A stretch of 8,636 nt of DNA from Leucobacter sp. (GCA_017990305.1 JAGNOB010000045.1:1-8636); one strand, 5' to 3'. Positions 1 through 6,998 are shown, counted from the stretch's first letter. Notes: generated by a model from the sequence alone, not told the origin. Made by a program: numbers and translations.

Positions 1-566
1 CCAACGGTACCGGCATCACCTCCGCCGGAATCCCCCTCACGGTGGGCAGTTTGCTCGCGAGTATCCTCATCGCGTTCACCGTGTCCGGAAGGTGGCAGCG
101 CGTGACCGCCGTGCTGGGCGTCGGCATCGGGGGCGGTCTCATCCTCACGCTTATCCTTGGCACCTGGCTCCAGGCGTATCCCGGGCCGTTCGGCCTCGTG
201 TGGCTTGCCCTCTCGTTATCTGTCACCGCCATGAGCGCGCTGTTCGTCGGGCTACACAGTCTGCTCGGCCGTGCTGGCCTCGGAATCGCTGCCGCCCTCA
301 CTCTCCTTGCGGCAATGCCTTGGGCCGCCTTCGCTGTTCCCTCGCAGTTTCTGCCTGGCGGCCTAGGGGCGATCGGGCAGGGGCTCATCCCAGGAGCCAC
401 TTCCACCCTGGCTCGCTCCATCAGCTACTTCCCCGAGGCCGCCACCGCGGCACAGTGGTGGACCCTGGTGATTTGGGTCGTTCTGGGACTCGCACTCATT
501 GCCGTGAGCCGCACACCCGTGACGCCCTCGCGAGCGCCAGCGCCTACTCGACCGGTTGCCGCGTGA
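1..566 (+). CDS. C-terminal part of a multi-pass membrane protein, ABC-2/YhgE-like permease (5' end outside window)
   Basis: The reading frame (first full codon at base 3) is open to the left edge and ends with TGA at 564-566, so about 187 C-terminal residues are visible and the true start is outside. A GTG at 42 lies in frame but has no ribosome site and falls inside the first hydrophobic segment. About five hydrophobic segments are seen, including LVWLALSLSVTAMSALFVG and WTLVIWVVLGLALIAV. Before the last one is a loop containing FLPGG, GQGLIPGATSTLARS and ISYFPEA. A loop of this kind (proline/glycine plus 'PGA..LRS..YF') followed by a single terminal helix is typical of the C-terminus of ABC-2 / YhgE-Pip / DUF3533 membrane proteins, which are exporters or phage-infection-protein relatives. 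The tail is Pro/Arg/Ala-rich and probably cytoplasmic. Substrate unknown; the family assignment is from recalled resemblance only. Confidence 0.75.
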   Translation, partial: NGTGITSAGIPLTVGSLLASILIAFTVSGRWQRVTAVLGVGIGGGLILTLILGTWLQAYPGPFGLVWLALSLSVTAMSALFVGLHSLLGRAGLGIAAALTLLAAMPWAAFAVPSQFLPGGLGAIGQGLIPGATSTLARSISYFPEAATAAQWWTLVIWVVLGLALIAVSRTPVTPSRAPAPTRPVAA

Positions 567-612
567 CCGGCCCCACCTCGACCTCAGCACGAACCGGGCA
601 TTTCCGACACTT

Positions 613-618
613 AAGGAG
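613..618 (+). promoter_or_regulatory. Shine-Dalgarno of the glutamate dehydrogenase gene
   Basis: AAGGAG stands 4 nt before the ATG at 623. It decides the start: the same frame is open far upstream (to 92), but that stretch is an Arg/His-rich out-of-frame reading of the membrane protein gene and has no ribosome site. No convincing -35/-10 pair is seen in the 56 bp gap 567-622, so the gene may be read through from upstream or use a weak promoter. Confidence 0.75.
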
Positions 619-622
619 CACC

Positions 623-1903
623 ATGCAAGACACTACGGCAGCCACGGCCACAGCCTCCGGCGCAGAGACCTCTATTGAGGCTTCAGTGCGTTCCCTTGTC
701 GATCGCGCAGCGCGCACGATCAACCTGAGCAGCGACACAGCCTCAGTCCTCGCAACGAACTACCGCGAAACGAGCGTGCAGGTCCCCATTCGCCGGGACG
801 ACGGCAGCTTGTTCGTCGCTCGCGGACACCGAGTCCAACACAACGGCGCGCGCGGCCCCTACAAGGGTGGCATCCGCTACCACCCTGACGCAGATCTGGA
901 TGAGGTACGAGCCCTCGCCTCGCTTATGACGTGGAAGACCGCCCTCCTTGATCTTCCGCTCGGAGGTGCCAAGGGCAGTTTGCAGATTGACCCGAGCCAG
1001 TTCTCTGCGCGAGAGCTCGAAGCGCTGACTCGCCGGCTCGCACTGTCTCTCGGCCACGTACTTGGCACCTACCGCGATATACCAGCACCTGACGTCGGGA
1101 CTGATGCGCGCACGATGGCCTGGTTCATGGATGCATACAGCAGCAGGCACGGCTACTCCCCCGCGGTGGTGACGGGTAAGCCTCTGGAACTCGGGGGAGC
1201 TCCGGGTCGGGCCGCCGCAACAGGCCGGGGGCTGGCATACGTTCTCGAGGCCTACGCGCGACGCACTGGCTGGGACCTCCGCGGCTGCCGCGTCGCGGTG
1301 CAGGGGTTCGGGAACGTGGGGTCGTGGGCCGCCCACGAACTCAATGCACTCGGGGCACGTATCGTTGCCGTCAGCGACGTGCACGGTGGGATCAGTAACG
1401 ACGGCGGGCTCGATATCGACGAGCTCATCCGGGCCGTGGAGGCCGGCGGAGGCGTGCGGGAGGCCGGCACCCCGCACGAGCCGTTGGAAAACAGTGAGGT
1501 GCTCACCATCGACTGTGACGTCCTCATCCCGGCAGCGCTGGGTGGCAGCATCACCACCGCGAACGTCCAGGACATTCGGGCGTCACTCGTGCTCGAGGGA
1601 GCAAACCATCCCGTTACGGCCGACGCAGACGAGGTACTTGGCGAGCGGGGAATCACGGTGATTCCAGATATTCTCGCAAACGGTGGCGGAGTGACCGGCT
1701 CCTACTTTGAATGGACACAGAATATCCAACAGTTCACTTGGAACGAACAGCAGTTCAACGAGACCTTGCGCGAACGAATGACCGTTGCATTCAACCGCGT
1801 CTACGACACCGCCGTCGCCGAGCAAACCACGCTCCGTGAAGCCGCATACGTGATTGCACTCGACAGGGTCGCTAGCACGGTGGAGCTGCGCGGATACGTG
1901 TAG
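623..1903 (+). CDS. Glu/Leu/Phe/Val dehydrogenase family protein, probably glutamate dehydrogenase
   Basis: The 426-residue length matches the small hexameric glutamate dehydrogenases (RocG/GudB type). The enzyme would catalyse reversible oxidative deamination of L-glutamate to 2-oxoglutarate and ammonia with NAD(P) in the cytoplasm. Visible motifs are GPYKGGIRYHP with K81, MTWKTA with K105, LPLGGAKG with the catalytic lysine K117, PAPDVGT with the catalytic aspartate D157, the Rossmann loop GFGNVG at 228-233, and VTGSYFEW with S360. By alignment from memory these equal K89, K113, K125, D165 and S380 of the Clostridium symbiosum enzyme. K89 and S380 bind the substrate gamma-carboxylate, which favours glutamate over leucine or phenylalanine. 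Small departures from consensus are GGAKGS instead of GGAKGG, GANHPVT instead of GAN-PTT, and VTGSYF instead of VTVSYF. Cofactor choice cannot be read safely; an Asp (D252) follows the second beta strand. No gene symbol is given because rocG, gudB and gdhA usage differs. Confidence 0.93.
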   Translation: MQDTTAATATASGAETSIEASVRSLVDRAARTINLSSDTASVLATNYRETSVQVPIRRDDGSLFVARGHRVQHNGARGPYKGGIRYHPDADLDEVRALASLMTWKTALLDLPLGGAKGSLQIDPSQFSARELEALTRRLALSLGHVLGTYRDIPAPDVGTDARTMAWFMDAYSSRHGYSPAVVTGKPLELGGAPGRAAATGRGLAYVLEAYARRTGWDLRGCRVAVQGFGNVGSWAAHELNALGARIVAVSDVHGGISNDGGLDIDELIRAVEAGGGVREAGTPHEPLENSEVLTIDCDVLIPAALGGSITTANVQDIRASLVLEGANHPVTADADEVLGERGITVIPDILANGGGVTGSYFEWTQNIQQFTWNEQQFNETLRERMTVAFNRVYDTAVAEQTTLREAAYVIALDRVASTVELRGYV

Positions 1904-1955
1904 CCCAGGCCGCCCAGCCGCGCACCTCGCTGAACCGCAAGGGTGACGCTGCTGC

Positions 1956-1976
1956 TAGGTTGGAGTGCATTCATTC
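1956..1976 (+). promoter_or_regulatory. Candidate promoter -10 and operator of the tetR-family gene
   Basis: TAGGTT at 1956-1961 fits the actinobacterial TANNNT -10 pattern and would place the transcription start near 1968. Over that point lies an imperfect dyad centred on TGCA (GAGTGCATTC, 1963-1972; 8 of 10 positions symmetric) followed by a second ATTC, giving ATTCATTC. TetR regulators commonly repress themselves from a palindrome overlapping their own start site, so this is a plausible autoregulatory operator. No good -35 hexamer is seen. Only inspection supports it. Confidence 0.3.
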
Positions 1977-1985
1977 GCTAACGCT

Positions 1986-1991
1986 GGGAGG
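1986..1991 (+). promoter_or_regulatory. Shine-Dalgarno fixing the GTG start of the TetR gene
   Basis: GGGAGG stands 6 nt before the GTG at 1998. An upstream in-frame GTG at 1965 has no ribosome site, and the 11 residues it would add do not look like a TetR N-terminus, so 1998 is preferred. Confidence 0.7.
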
Positions 1992-1997
1992 CGCTCC

Positions 1998-2591
1998 GTG
2001 CCAAAAGTCAGCCCCGAGCACATGCAGGCAAGGCGCGATCAGATCGCGCACGCCGCCATCGCCCAGTTCGCCCAGCGTGGAATCCACCTGACCTCAATCG
2101 CCGACATCGTCACAGCTTCTGAGCTCTCTGCCGGAGCGATCTACACCCATTTCACTGGCAAGCACGACATCATCGCCTATGTCGCCCAGACCGCGTTCAC
2201 GAGCATCTTCTCCGGGGTCGAGAAGATGGCGAGCACCCAGCCTCTCCCGACCCCAGACGATCTCATCGACCGGATCCACTCAGGCATCACGAATGCGGAG
2301 ATCCCGAGCGGCATGATCGTGCAGATCTGGGGAGAGGCTGCCACGAACCCGGATGTCCGAGCCGCCGTCAACCAGGTATACGGTCGGGCCCTCGGTGTGC
2401 TCACTGGTTACTCCGAGCGCTGGCTGGCCACGGCAGACGAGCAATGTGCTTCAGCTCCGCAGCAGGCGGACTCCCTCGCTCGCCTCATGATCAGCATCAT
2501 CTATTCGCAGATTCTCCAGACGTCGCTCATCGATGGGTACGATGCGGGCGCGTTTACGGCCGGTCTCAGCAGGCTGCGCGAAGCGAGATAG
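1998..2591 (+). CDS. TetR/AcrR-family transcriptional regulator
   Basis: The protein has 197 residues from the GTG start, the usual size for the family. The N-terminus (PKVSPEHMQARRDQIAHAA) is the familiar TetR helix 1 lead-in. The helix-turn-helix occupies about residues 27-52 and ends with TASELSAGAIYTHF, the classic recognition helix with its Y-HF signature, followed by a conserved lysine (K55). The remaining 140 or so residues form the helical ligand-binding and dimerisation domain, which has no motif that tells the ligand. The gene stands alone. Upstream on the same strand is the dehydrogenase (94 bp gap), and downstream it converges with ispE. It would bind DNA as a dimer and most likely represses its own promoter; other targets cannot be told. 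Neither neighbour is an obvious efflux pump, the typical TetR partner, although the membrane protein further upstream is a possible one. Confidence 0.92.
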   Translation: MPKVSPEHMQARRDQIAHAAIAQFAQRGIHLTSIADIVTASELSAGAIYTHFTGKHDIIAYVAQTAFTSIFSGVEKMASTQPLPTPDDLIDRIHSGITNAEIPSGMIVQIWGEAATNPDVRAAVNQVYGRALGVLTGYSERWLATADEQCASAPQQADSLARLMISIIYSQILQTSLIDGYDAGAFTAGLSRLREAR

Positions 2592-2592
2592 C

Positions 2593-2618
2593 GCCGCCGA
2601 AGTTCCCGACTCGGCAGC
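2593..2618 (-). terminator. Weak hairpin between convergent tetR-family gene and ispE
   Basis: 2593-2600 and 2611-2618 are complementary. Read on the minus strand they make an 8 bp GC-rich stem with one G-U wobble and a 10 nt loop; on the plus strand the same spot is a C-A mismatch. The stem begins at the ispE stop codon and sits in the 26 bp gap to the TetR stop. No U tract follows on either strand, so it may only be a weak or Rho-assisted terminator. Confidence 0.3.
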
Positions 2619-3550
2619 TAGCCTTCGATGACCCGCGCCCCGTGCACGGGGCCGGTTGCGGTGAGGGCGCTGATGCCGGCACGCATGAGTACGGACCGCA
2701 GCTCAGAGGCCTCCTGGGCGCTTTCGACGAGGAACGCGACAGTTGGCCCCGACCCCGACACAATCCCGGCGAGTGCGCCGCGCGATTCGCCGAGTTCGAG
2801 GAGCTGCGACAGTTCGGGTGCGAGCCGCAGCGCCGCCGCCTGCAGGTCGTTGTGCATCGAATCGGCGAGTGATTCGGCGTCGCCAACCCGCACCGCCTGC
2901 AGCACAGCAGTCTCGACCTTCACGTACTCGGGCTGCTGCCCGAGCTCTGTGCGGTGGTCGTCGCGGTGCTGGTCGAGCATGGTGTAGACCTCGGGCGTCG
3001 AAAGCCCCCCGTCGGAGAGCGCGAGCACCCAGTGGAAGGTGCCCTTCGCGAGCGCTGGGCTGAGTTCGTCGCCGCGGCCAGTGCCGACAGCGGTGCCTCC
3101 CTCGAGCGCGAACGGCACATCAGCTCCCAGCTCGGCAGCGAGCGCGACAAGCCCCGCACGGCCAACCCCCGTCCCCCAGAGCTCGTCACACGCGAGCAGC
3201 GTTGCGGCGGCGTCTGCCGATCCCCCGCCCATGCCGCCGGCAATCGGGACGCGTTTGAGCACGGTGAGATCCACCCCGCCCCGGTACCCGGTGTGCGCAG
3301 CGAGGAGCTTCGCCGCGCGGATCGCAAGGTTCGTGTCGTCGACGGGCAAGCCCGCCGTCTCGATCGGTCCGCCGAAGCGCAGCGTGAAGCTGTCTGACTC
3401 GACAGCTGTGACCTCTTCGAAGAGTGACACCGCCTGGTAGAGCGACGCTACCTCGTGGTAGCCGTCCTCCTGGAGTGCCCCCACACGAAAGTACACATTG
3501 ATCTTGCCGGGCGCTCGCACGGTGATCGATCGTCGCTGGTCGGTCCGCAT
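2618..3550 (-). CDS. ispE: 4-diphosphocytidyl-2-C-methyl-D-erythritol kinase
   Basis: A GHMP-family kinase of 310 residues, close to the usual 300. It phosphorylates the 2-hydroxyl of CDP-methylerythritol with ATP, the fourth step of the cytoplasmic MEP route to isopentenyl and dimethylallyl diphosphate. Motif 1 is [14 protein letters not shown] with the conserved K16, followed by DGYHEV at 29-34. The ATP-binding glycine-rich loop is [17 protein letters not shown] at 102-118. [11 protein letters not shown] at 142-152 carries the catalytic aspartate D144, and the C-terminal GHMP motif is SGSGPTVAF at 265-273. All key residues are present. It is the last gene of the metG-tatD-rsmA-ispE run, 24 bp after rsmA. 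The ATG at 3550 is preceded by AGGA only 3 nt away, and also by a -10-like TAGCGT placed for a leaderless internal transcript. Confidence 0.96.
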   Translation of the reverse strand: MRTDQRRSITVRAPGKINVYFRVGALQEDGYHEVASLYQAVSLFEEVTAVESDSFTLRFGGPIETAGLPVDDTNLAIRAAKLLAAHTGYRGGVDLTVLKRVPIAGGMGGGSADAAATLLACDELWGTGVGRAGLVALAAELGADVPFALEGGTAVGTGRGDELSPALAKGTFHWVLALSDGGLSTPEVYTMLDQHRDDHRTELGQQPEYVKVETAVLQAVRVGDAESLADSMHNDLQAAALRLAPELSQLLELGESRGALAGIVSGSGPTVAFLVESAQEASELRSVLMRAGISALTATGPVHGARVIEG

Positions 3551-3557
3551 GGTTCCT

Positions 3558-3563
3558 ACGCTA
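3558..3563 (-). promoter_or_regulatory. Possible internal -10 element (TAGCGT) for ispE
   Basis: Read on the minus strand, TAGCGT fits TANNNT and is separated by exactly 7 nt from the ispE ATG, the position expected if transcription starts at the start codon. It lies in the 24 bp gap after rsmA. There is no recognisable -35. The AGGA inside the 7 nt could instead be a closely spaced ribosome site on the operon transcript, so this is a weak candidate. Confidence 0.25.
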
Positions 3564-3574
3564 GCGCAACTCTG

Positions 3575-4432
3575 CTACTGCCCGCTGCGAGCGATGGCGA
3601 GGAAGTCGGTGATGTGGAGCTGTTCGGCCCGTGCGGTCGGCGCGATGCCCGCTGCCTCGATGATTTCTACGGCGCGCTCGGCCCCGAGAACAGGCTGCAG
3701 AGCCTGGCGAACCATCTTGCGGCGCTGCGCGAAGGCAGCGTTCACGAGTTCAAATGTGCGCACGCGCTCGGCCTCCGTGCCGATGGGCTCGGCGCGCTTC
3801 GCATAGGACACGAGCACCGAGTCAACGCCGGGAACCGGCCAGAATACGCGGCGGCTCACGGTGCCAGCGATCCCCCACTCGCCGTACCAGGCGGCCTTGG
3901 CGCTCGGCGAGCCGTACTCCTTTGAGCCTGGGCCGGCTGCGATCCGATAGCCAACCTCGGCCTGCACCATGACGAGGCCACGCTCGAGTCCCGGAATGAG
4001 CTCGAGCAGGTGCATGAGAATCGGCACCGACACGTTGTACGGCAGGTTCGCGACAAGCGCGGTCGGCTGTCCCGGGAGCGTCGCGAGGTGCTCCGAGGAG
4101 AGATCGAGCGCGTCCGTGTGGATCACGCGGAACCGATCAGCGGCCTCGGGCTGCATCGCGCGGATGGTGTTCGGTAGCTCCGCGGCGAGGCGCGAGTCAA
4201 TCTCAATTGCGGTGACGTCGGCGCCGATCTCGGTGATGCCGAGCGTAAGCGAGCCGAGGCCGGGCCCAATCTCAATGACGAGGTCCCCGGATTCGACACC
4301 TGCGAGCCTGACAATCTTGCGGACGGTGTTCGGGTCGATCACGAAGTTCTGGCCGAGCTTCTTCGTCGGCGAGACGTCGAGTCGCTCCGCAAGCTCGCGA
4401 ACTTCGACGGGGCCGAGCAGTGCGCTACTCAT
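3575..4432 (-). CDS. rsmA: 16S rRNA (adenine1518-N6/adenine1519-N6)-dimethyltransferase
   Basis: RsmA/KsgA, 285 residues. It transfers four methyl groups from S-adenosylmethionine to two adjacent adenosines near the 3' end of 16S rRNA late in small-subunit assembly; loss in many bacteria gives kasugamycin resistance. Motifs are KKLGQNFVID at 24-33 (cofactor and RNA positioning), the SAM-binding EIGPGLGSLT at 54-63, the acidic end of strand 2 at EID (77-79), and the catalytic NLPYN at 129-133. The C-terminal helical domain has AFAQRRKM at 233-240 and RAEQL at 268-272. The frame is open further upstream inside tatD, but that extension is Ser/Arg-rich and out of frame with tatD. The ATG at 4432 gives the normal family N-terminus. 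This start overlaps the tatD stop by 8 bp (ATGAGTAG), suggesting translational coupling. Confidence 0.96.
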   Translation of the reverse strand: MSSALLGPVEVRELAERLDVSPTKKLGQNFVIDPNTVRKIVRLAGVESGDLVIEIGPGLGSLTLGITEIGADVTAIEIDSRLAAELPNTIRAMQPEAADRFRVIHTDALDLSSEHLATLPGQPTALVANLPYNVSVPILMHLLELIPGLERGLVMVQAEVGYRIAAGPGSKEYGSPSAKAAWYGEWGIAGTVSRRVFWPVPGVDSVLVSYAKRAEPIGTEAERVRTFELVNAAFAQRRKMVRQALQPVLGAERAVEIIEAAGIAPTARAEQLHITDFLAIARSGQ

Positions 4433-5363
4433 CGGTGTCCATATCCCACGTGCCGTACACGCGTTCGGTATTCGCTGCGAGCTGCTCGCAGACTGCCGCG
4501 AGGTCGCGGCCCTGAACCTCTGCGAGACGACGCACGGTGTGCGGCATGAGGTAGGGCGCGTTCGGGCGCCCGCGGAGGGGCTCGGGGGTGAGGAATGGCG
4601 CGTCGGTCTCGACGAGCACGAGCTCGGGCCGGGCAACCGCGAGCGCTTCCCGCAGGGCTGGGGCGTTCTTGAACGTCATCGTGCCTGCGAACGACATGTA
4701 CCAACCGCGCTCGTTGCAGATGCGCGCAAGCGCAGCGTCGCCAGAGAAGCAGTGGAACACGGTGCGCTCGGGTGCTCCGACGCGGGTGAGCGTCGCAACG
4801 ACCTCGTCGTGCGCGTCGCGGTCGTGGATCTGCAGCGCAATGCCATTGGCCTTGGCGATCTCGATGTGCGTCTCGAACGACTCGTACTGCGCGTCTCGGC
4901 CTTCCTCTCCAGTTCGGAAGAAGTCGAGTCCGGTCTCCCCAACCGCGCGCACGCGCGGTTGCGTAGCGAGCCGGGCTATCTCGGAGAGGTGCTCGGAGAG
5001 CGAGCCGGCCGCGGCGAGGCGCGGCGCTTCGTTCGGGTGCAGTGCGACGGCGGCGAGCACGCGGGCGTCATTCGCGGCGAACTCCGCGCTCCAGCGACTC
5101 GTCTCCAGATCTGTGCCAACCTGCACCACGCCGCGCACTCCGACGGCCTCGGCCCGCGCGAGCGATTCGAGCGGGTCGAGTACCTCGGCGCCAGACTCGA
5201 ACTCCATGTGGGTGTGGTTGTCGTAGACGGGAACCGGCAGCGGCTCGGGATTCTCCGGACGCGGCTGGGCGCGATCCTTCGCCTCACTCCCGCCGTCAGT
5301 GTTTCGCTTCCTGAGACCGCCCGCCGGGGTCTTGGAGGGCGTGCCGCCCTCGGCGGCGGTCAC
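4425..5363 (-). CDS. tatD: TatD-family metal-dependent hydrolase (probable deoxyribonuclease)
   Basis: A TIM-barrel metallo-hydrolase of 312 residues. TatD proteins are two-metal nucleases (3'-5' DNA exonuclease or AP endonuclease activity in E. coli and others), cytoplasmic and linked to DNA repair; despite the name they are not part of Tat export. Metal ligands are visible in order: DNHTH (H50, H52), VGETGLDFF (E143), IHDRDAH (H180), FHCFSG (H204) and ETDAPFL (D254). The first 45 or so residues are a polar Pro/Lys/Arg/Gly-rich extension before the barrel, absent from the short E. coli type. I found no ATG, GTG or TTG alternative close to the barrel among the codons I checked. The GTG at 5363 overlaps the metG stop as GTGA, which supports this start and coupling to metG. 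The precise substrate is unknown. Confidence 0.93.
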   Translation of the reverse strand: MTAAEGGTPSKTPAGGLRKRNTDGGSEAKDRAQPRPENPEPLPVPVYDNHTHMEFESGAEVLDPLESLARAEAVGVRGVVQVGTDLETSRWSAEFAANDARVLAAVALHPNEAPRLAAAGSLSEHLSEIARLATQPRVRAVGETGLDFFRTGEEGRDAQYESFETHIEIAKANGIALQIHDRDAHDEVVATLTRVGAPERTVFHCFSGDAALARICNERGWYMSFAGTMTFKNAPALREALAVARPELVLVETDAPFLTPEPLRGRPNAPYLMPHTVRRLAEVQGRDLAAVCEQLAANTERVYGTWDMDTDE

Positions 5364-6955
5364 TTGCTGTCGCCCTCGGTCTCGATCCGCGGGAACAGCA
5401 CAGCGAGCGGGTGCTGCTGGGTGCCCGCGGGCAGGCGACCCCAGGTGCCGGCCTCGCGGATCGGCTGCGCGTCGAGGTCGCCCAGCGTCTCCTCAGCTCC
5501 GAGCGCATGCCAGAGCTTTGCGGTCGACTCGGGGATCACCGGGTGCAGCAGCTCAGCCAGTACGCGCAGGCCGTCGGTGACGGTGTAGAGCACCGTGCCG
5601 AGTCGCTCGCGCTGGGCTTCATCTTTCGCGAGCACCCACGGCTGCTGCTCAGTGATGTAGCCGTTCAGCGCGTCCACGAGCTCCCACGTCACGCTCAGCG
5701 CCTCGTGGATAGCAAACTCGTTGATGTGGGCGTCTGCCTCACGAGCGGCTCGAGCGGCGAGTTCGCGGATCGCGGCGTCGGCTTCGGTCTCCTGACCTGC
5801 CTCGGGCACGCGCCCCTCGAAGTACTTCACGTTCATCGCGAGCAGTCGGCTCGCGAGGTTGCCGAAGCCGTTCGCAAGCTCTGCCTGGTAGCGGGCCGCG
5901 AGGTCTTCCCAGCTGAACGAGCCGTCGTGCCCGAAGGAGACGGCGCGCGAGAAGTAGTAGCGGAACGCGTCAGCACCAAAGGTGTCCGTGATCTCGTTCG
6001 GTGCAATACCGGTGAGCTTCGACTTCGACATCTTTTCGCCACCGACGAGCAGCCAGCCGTGCGCGAACACGTTCGAAGGCACCTCGAGCCCCGCGGCCAT
6101 GAGCATCGCCGGCCAGATGACCGCGTGGAAGCGGAGGATGTCCTTCCCGACGATCTGCGCGGCCGGCCAGTGCTTGAGCTCAGCGGCCGGGTCCTCGGGG
6201 TTCGCGCCGTAGCCGCGAGCGGTGATGTAGTTCAGCAGCGCGTCGAACCAGACGTAGGTGACGTGCGAAGAATCCCACGGAATGGGGATGCCCCAGTCGA
6301 AGGAGGTGCGCGAGATCGACAGGTCCTCAAGGCCCTGCTGGACAAACGCGATGACCTCGTTGCGGGCGCTCGCGGGCTGCACGAAGTCGGGGCGCTCTTC
6401 GTAGAGCGCGAGCAGGCGCTCTTGGAACGCACTCATCTTGAAGAAGTAGTTCTTCTCGTGCAGCAGTTCGAGCGGCTTCGAGTGGATCGAACACACCTTC
6501 TCGCCCTCGTACGCGCCCTCGCCGTCAACGATCTCACTCTTCGGCTTGAACTCTTCACAGCCGACGCAGTACAGCGCCTCGAATTCGCCGGCGTAGACGT
6601 GGCCGTCGTCGTGCAGGCGCTGCAGGAAGACCTCGACACCAGCCTTGTGGCGGGCATCGGTGGTGCGGATGAAATCGTCGTTCGAAATGTTGATGGTGTC
6701 GAGCAACGGGATCCATGAGGTCTCGACGAGGCGGTCGGCCCACTCTTTCGGGTGGACGCCATTCGCCGTCGCGGTGCGCAGGATCTTCTGACCGTGCTCG
6801 TCCGTCCCGGTGAGGAAGAACGTGTCGTCGCCGGCCTGACGGTGCCACCTGGCGAGCACGTCCGCGGCCACCTCGGTGTACGCATGCCCGATGTGGGGCG
6901 CGTCATTCACATAGAAGATCGGCGTGGATACGGAGAACGAAGACGACTTGGCCAT
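5360..6955 (-). CDS. metG: Methionyl-tRNA synthetase
   Basis: Class I aminoacyl-tRNA synthetase, 531 residues from ATG 6955, that charges initiator and elongator tRNA-Met. The N-terminus is STPIFYVNDAPHIGHAY with HIGH at 21-24. The connective-peptide region carries one zinc-knuckle-like set, CVGC (C130, C133) then CSIH (C155, H158). GWLLVGGEKMSKSK has the second ATP signature KMSKS at 308-312. A helical anticodon-binding domain follows from about 360, with NGYITEQQPW at 431-440. The short C-terminus lacks the EMAP-II/Trbp111-like dimerisation domain found in the 670-residue class, so it is the monomeric short form, as in mycobacteria. Upstream in-frame starts (ATG 6964, GTG 6985) exist, but MAKSSSFSVSTPIFYVND is the normal family start. 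It heads the metG-tatD-rsmA-ispE run and overlaps tatD by 4 bp. Confidence 0.97.
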   Translation of the reverse strand: MAKSSSFSVSTPIFYVNDAPHIGHAYTEVAADVLARWHRQAGDDTFFLTGTDEHGQKILRTATANGVHPKEWADRLVETSWIPLLDTINISNDDFIRTTDARHKAGVEVFLQRLHDDGHVYAGEFEALYCVGCEEFKPKSEIVDGEGAYEGEKVCSIHSKPLELLHEKNYFFKMSAFQERLLALYEERPDFVQPASARNEVIAFVQQGLEDLSISRTSFDWGIPIPWDSSHVTYVWFDALLNYITARGYGANPEDPAAELKHWPAAQIVGKDILRFHAVIWPAMLMAAGLEVPSNVFAHGWLLVGGEKMSKSKLTGIAPNEITDTFGADAFRYYFSRAVSFGHDGSFSWEDLAARYQAELANGFGNLASRLLAMNVKYFEGRVPEAGQETEADAAIRELAARAAREADAHINEFAIHEALSVTWELVDALNGYITEQQPWVLAKDEAQRERLGTVLYTVTDGLRVLAELLHPVIPESTAKLWHALGAEETLGDLDAQPIREAGTWGRLPAGTQQHPLAVLFPRIETEGDSK

Positions 6956-6962
6956 GGGCTCC

Positions 6963-6968
6963 ATTGTA
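6963..6968 (-). promoter_or_regulatory. Probable -10 element (TACAAT) of the metG operon, leaderless geometry
   Basis: On the minus strand TACAAT differs from TATAAT at one base and fits TANNNT. Seven bases (GGAGCCC) separate it from the metG ATG at 6955, so transcription would begin at or beside the A of the start codon. The GGAG in those seven bases is only 3 nt from the ATG, tight for a ribosome site. The expected -35 position, about 17 bp further up, has no good match, which is common in actinobacteria. Confidence 0.55.
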
Positions 6969-6998
6969 TTGCCAGTGAGAGGCACCCGCTGCCGTGTT

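Noticed and set aside
92..622. Open frame extending the glutamate dehydrogenase N-terminus by about 177 residues
   Set aside because: It overlaps the membrane protein gene in another frame, is Arg/His/Ser-rich without family similarity, and a clear AAGGAG-N4-ATG marks the real start at 623.
743..1477. 244-codon minus-strand open frame inside the dehydrogenase gene
   Set aside because: Antisense shadow of a strongly conserved gene in GC-rich DNA; no recognisable domain or ribosome site.
1904..1997. Possible riboswitch, small RNA or terminator in the longest gap
   Set aside because: No stable stem with a U tract or recognisable aptamer core is visible; only the TetR promoter-like signals are supported.
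2444..2872. 142-codon plus-strand frame across the TetR/ispE junction
   Set aside because: It overlaps the coding ends of both real genes out of frame, and its composition is low-complexity without motifs.
4433..4636. 68-codon upstream extension of rsmA
   Set aside because: It lies within tatD in another frame and is Ser/Arg/Pro-rich; the family N-terminus and the ATGAGTAG overlap fix the start at 4432.
3969..5588. 539-codon plus-strand frame antisense to rsmA, tatD and the end of metG
   Set aside because: Long only because of the GC-rich codon pattern on the opposite strand; it spans three well-supported genes, with Arg/Ser-rich composition and no domain.
5411..6718. 435-codon plus-strand frame antisense to metG
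   Set aside because: Mirror of the metG reading frame; rich in Val, Arg, Glu and Leu from reverse-complemented codons, with no family resemblance.
6956..6985. Upstream metG starts at ATG 6964 and GTG 6985
   Set aside because: The extra residues are not typical of MetRS, there is no ribosome site before either, and the ATG at 6964 overlaps the strong TACAAT -10 element.
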